Source: ATZT02 sp038124905
GTDB taxonomy: Bacteria; Actinomycetota; Actinomycetes; S36-B12; UBA5976
NCBI GenBank assembly: GCA_038124905.1
Contig: JAYPCW010000054.1
Span: forward strand, 1 to 7,463
Direction of reading: 5' to 3'
Length of the DNA stretch: 7,463 nt
A model generated the notes under the pieces. It saw nothing but the letters and a program-made list of their open reading frames with translations. It was not told where the DNA came from and made no database searches. Positions 6,867 to 7,463 of this stretch are shown here, one piece after another (position 1 is the stretch's first letter; each line of letters begins with the position of its first letter). The position numbers and the translations under genes are program-made.

Positions 6867-7463
6867 CCAATCAATACGACTACATAGTTGTAGGAGGCGG
6901 CTCCGCAGGATCGGTATTGGGAAATCGCTTAAGTGAAGATCCTAAAAATAAAGTCCTAGTTTTAGAAGCTGGACGCATGGATTCAATTTGGGATGTCTAT
7001 GTCCATATGCCCGCTGCACTTACTTTTCCTATCGGTAGCAAGTTTTATGACTGGATGTATGAAACTGAACCTGAGCCTCACATGAACAACCGAAAGGTTT
7101 ATCACGGCCGTGGAAAAATTCTAGGTGGTTCTGGAAGCATCAATGGAATGATCTTTCAACGCGGAAACCCCATGGATTACGAACGTTGGGGTAAAGAACC
7201 GGGATTGGAAGATTGGGACTTTGCCCATTGTTTGCCATATTTCAAAAAGACCGAAAATGCGCTGGATAGAAATGATGAGGTATTTCGTGGACACAATGGT
7301 CCTTTAAAAGTTACCAAAGGTAAATCAACGAATCCACTTTTTGAGACATTTTTATCTGCGGCAAAAGAGGCGGGCTATCACTTAACTGATGATGTTAACG
7401 GATATCGCCAAGAAGGATTTGCTCGATTTGATCGAAACGTATATCGCGGAAGACGCTTAAGCA
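6863..7463 (+). CDS. betA: Choline-dehydrogenase-type GMC oxidoreductase, N-terminal part (3' truncated by window edge)
   Basis: FAD-dependent GMC-family alcohol dehydrogenase. By similarity it oxidises choline to betaine aldehyde and possibly on to glycine betaine. Two hundred codons are visible, open to the window end. The N-terminal YDYIVVGGGSAGSVLGNRLS (5-24) is the GMC FAD motif, followed by VLVLEAG at 31-37. MPAALTFP (49-56), YETEPEPHMNNR (66-77), HGRGKILGGSGSINGM (81-96, GMC signature 1), RGNPMDYERWG (100-110), PGLEDWDF (113-120) and DDVNGYRQEGF (176-186) closely follow the BetA pattern rather than generic GMC alcohol oxidases. The catalytic histidine region lies beyond the window, so substrate is not proven; the neighbouring dimethylglycine and sarcosine genes support choline. 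The ATG overlaps the folD TGA as ATGA. No good ribosome binding site is seen (weak GAAAG at 6849-6853), so translation probably depends on coupling to folD. Confidence 0.85.
   Translation, partial: MTNQYDYIVVGGGSAGSVLGNRLSEDPKNKVLVLEAGRMDSIWDVYVHMPAALTFPIGSKFYDWMYETEPEPHMNNRKVYHGRGKILGGSGSINGMIFQRGNPMDYERWGKEPGLEDWDFAHCLPYFKKTENALDRNDEVFRGHNGPLKVTKGKSTNPLFETFLSAAKEAGYHLTDDVNGYRQEGFARFDRNVYRGRRLS

Noticed and set aside
6293..6874. Two minus-strand open frames (61 and 72 residues) inside folD
   Set aside because: Both are antisense to conserved FolD motifs and show no family resemblance.
1..7463. Promoter, terminator, riboswitch, CRISPR or mobile element
   Set aside because: No intergenic space longer than 8 nt exists, and no convincing hairpin with a T-run, direct repeat array, terminal inverted repeat or transposase motif was seen; a glycine riboswitch, if any, would lie upstream of the window.

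Overview
The window is a densely packed, single-strand (+) stretch of a bacterial catabolic operon for N-methylated glycine compounds. It runs from a dimethylglycine dehydrogenase/oxidase-type flavoprotein (5' end outside the window), through the four subunits of heterotetrameric sarcosine oxidase in the order soxB-soxD-soxA-soxG, then folD, and ends inside a choline-dehydrogenase-type GMC flavoprotein (3' end outside the window). There are no intergenic gaps above 8 nt. Four of the six junctions are start/stop overlaps, three of them ATGA type. No promoter, terminator, RNA gene, repeat array or mobile element was seen.

Organism: the protein sequences look actinobacterial (the SoxB, the short SoxA linker, and the FolD motif VVGRGVTVGRP). 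Yet the DNA is AT-rich (about 40% GC in a few rows counted by hand) and uses TTA leucine codons freely, which is unusual for high-GC actinobacteria. A genome-reduced aquatic lineage such as the freshwater acI group (Nanopelagicales) would fit. This is an inference from composition, compactness and family resemblance, not a demonstrated placement.

How the genes work together: the GMC enzyme at the 3' end would oxidise choline toward glycine betaine. Betaine demethylation to dimethylglycine is not encoded here. The first flavoprotein would convert dimethylglycine to sarcosine, and SoxBDAG would convert sarcosine to glycine. The flavoprotein and SoxA both carry GcvT-like folate domains, so each can pass the released methyl carbon to tetrahydrofolate as 5,10-methylene-THF. 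FolD would then interconvert this with 5,10-methenyl- and 10-formyl-THF, yielding NADPH or one-carbon units for biosynthesis. Key residues are intact: the SoxB covalent-FMN histidine and catalytic lysine, the SoxD zinc ligands, and the FolD tyrosine/lysine.

I found no evidence of a previously undescribed system. The points worth a second look are the compact organisation, the short SoxA, the three GcvT-fold modules in one operon, the placement of folD and betA in the same transcription unit, and the AT-rich background.
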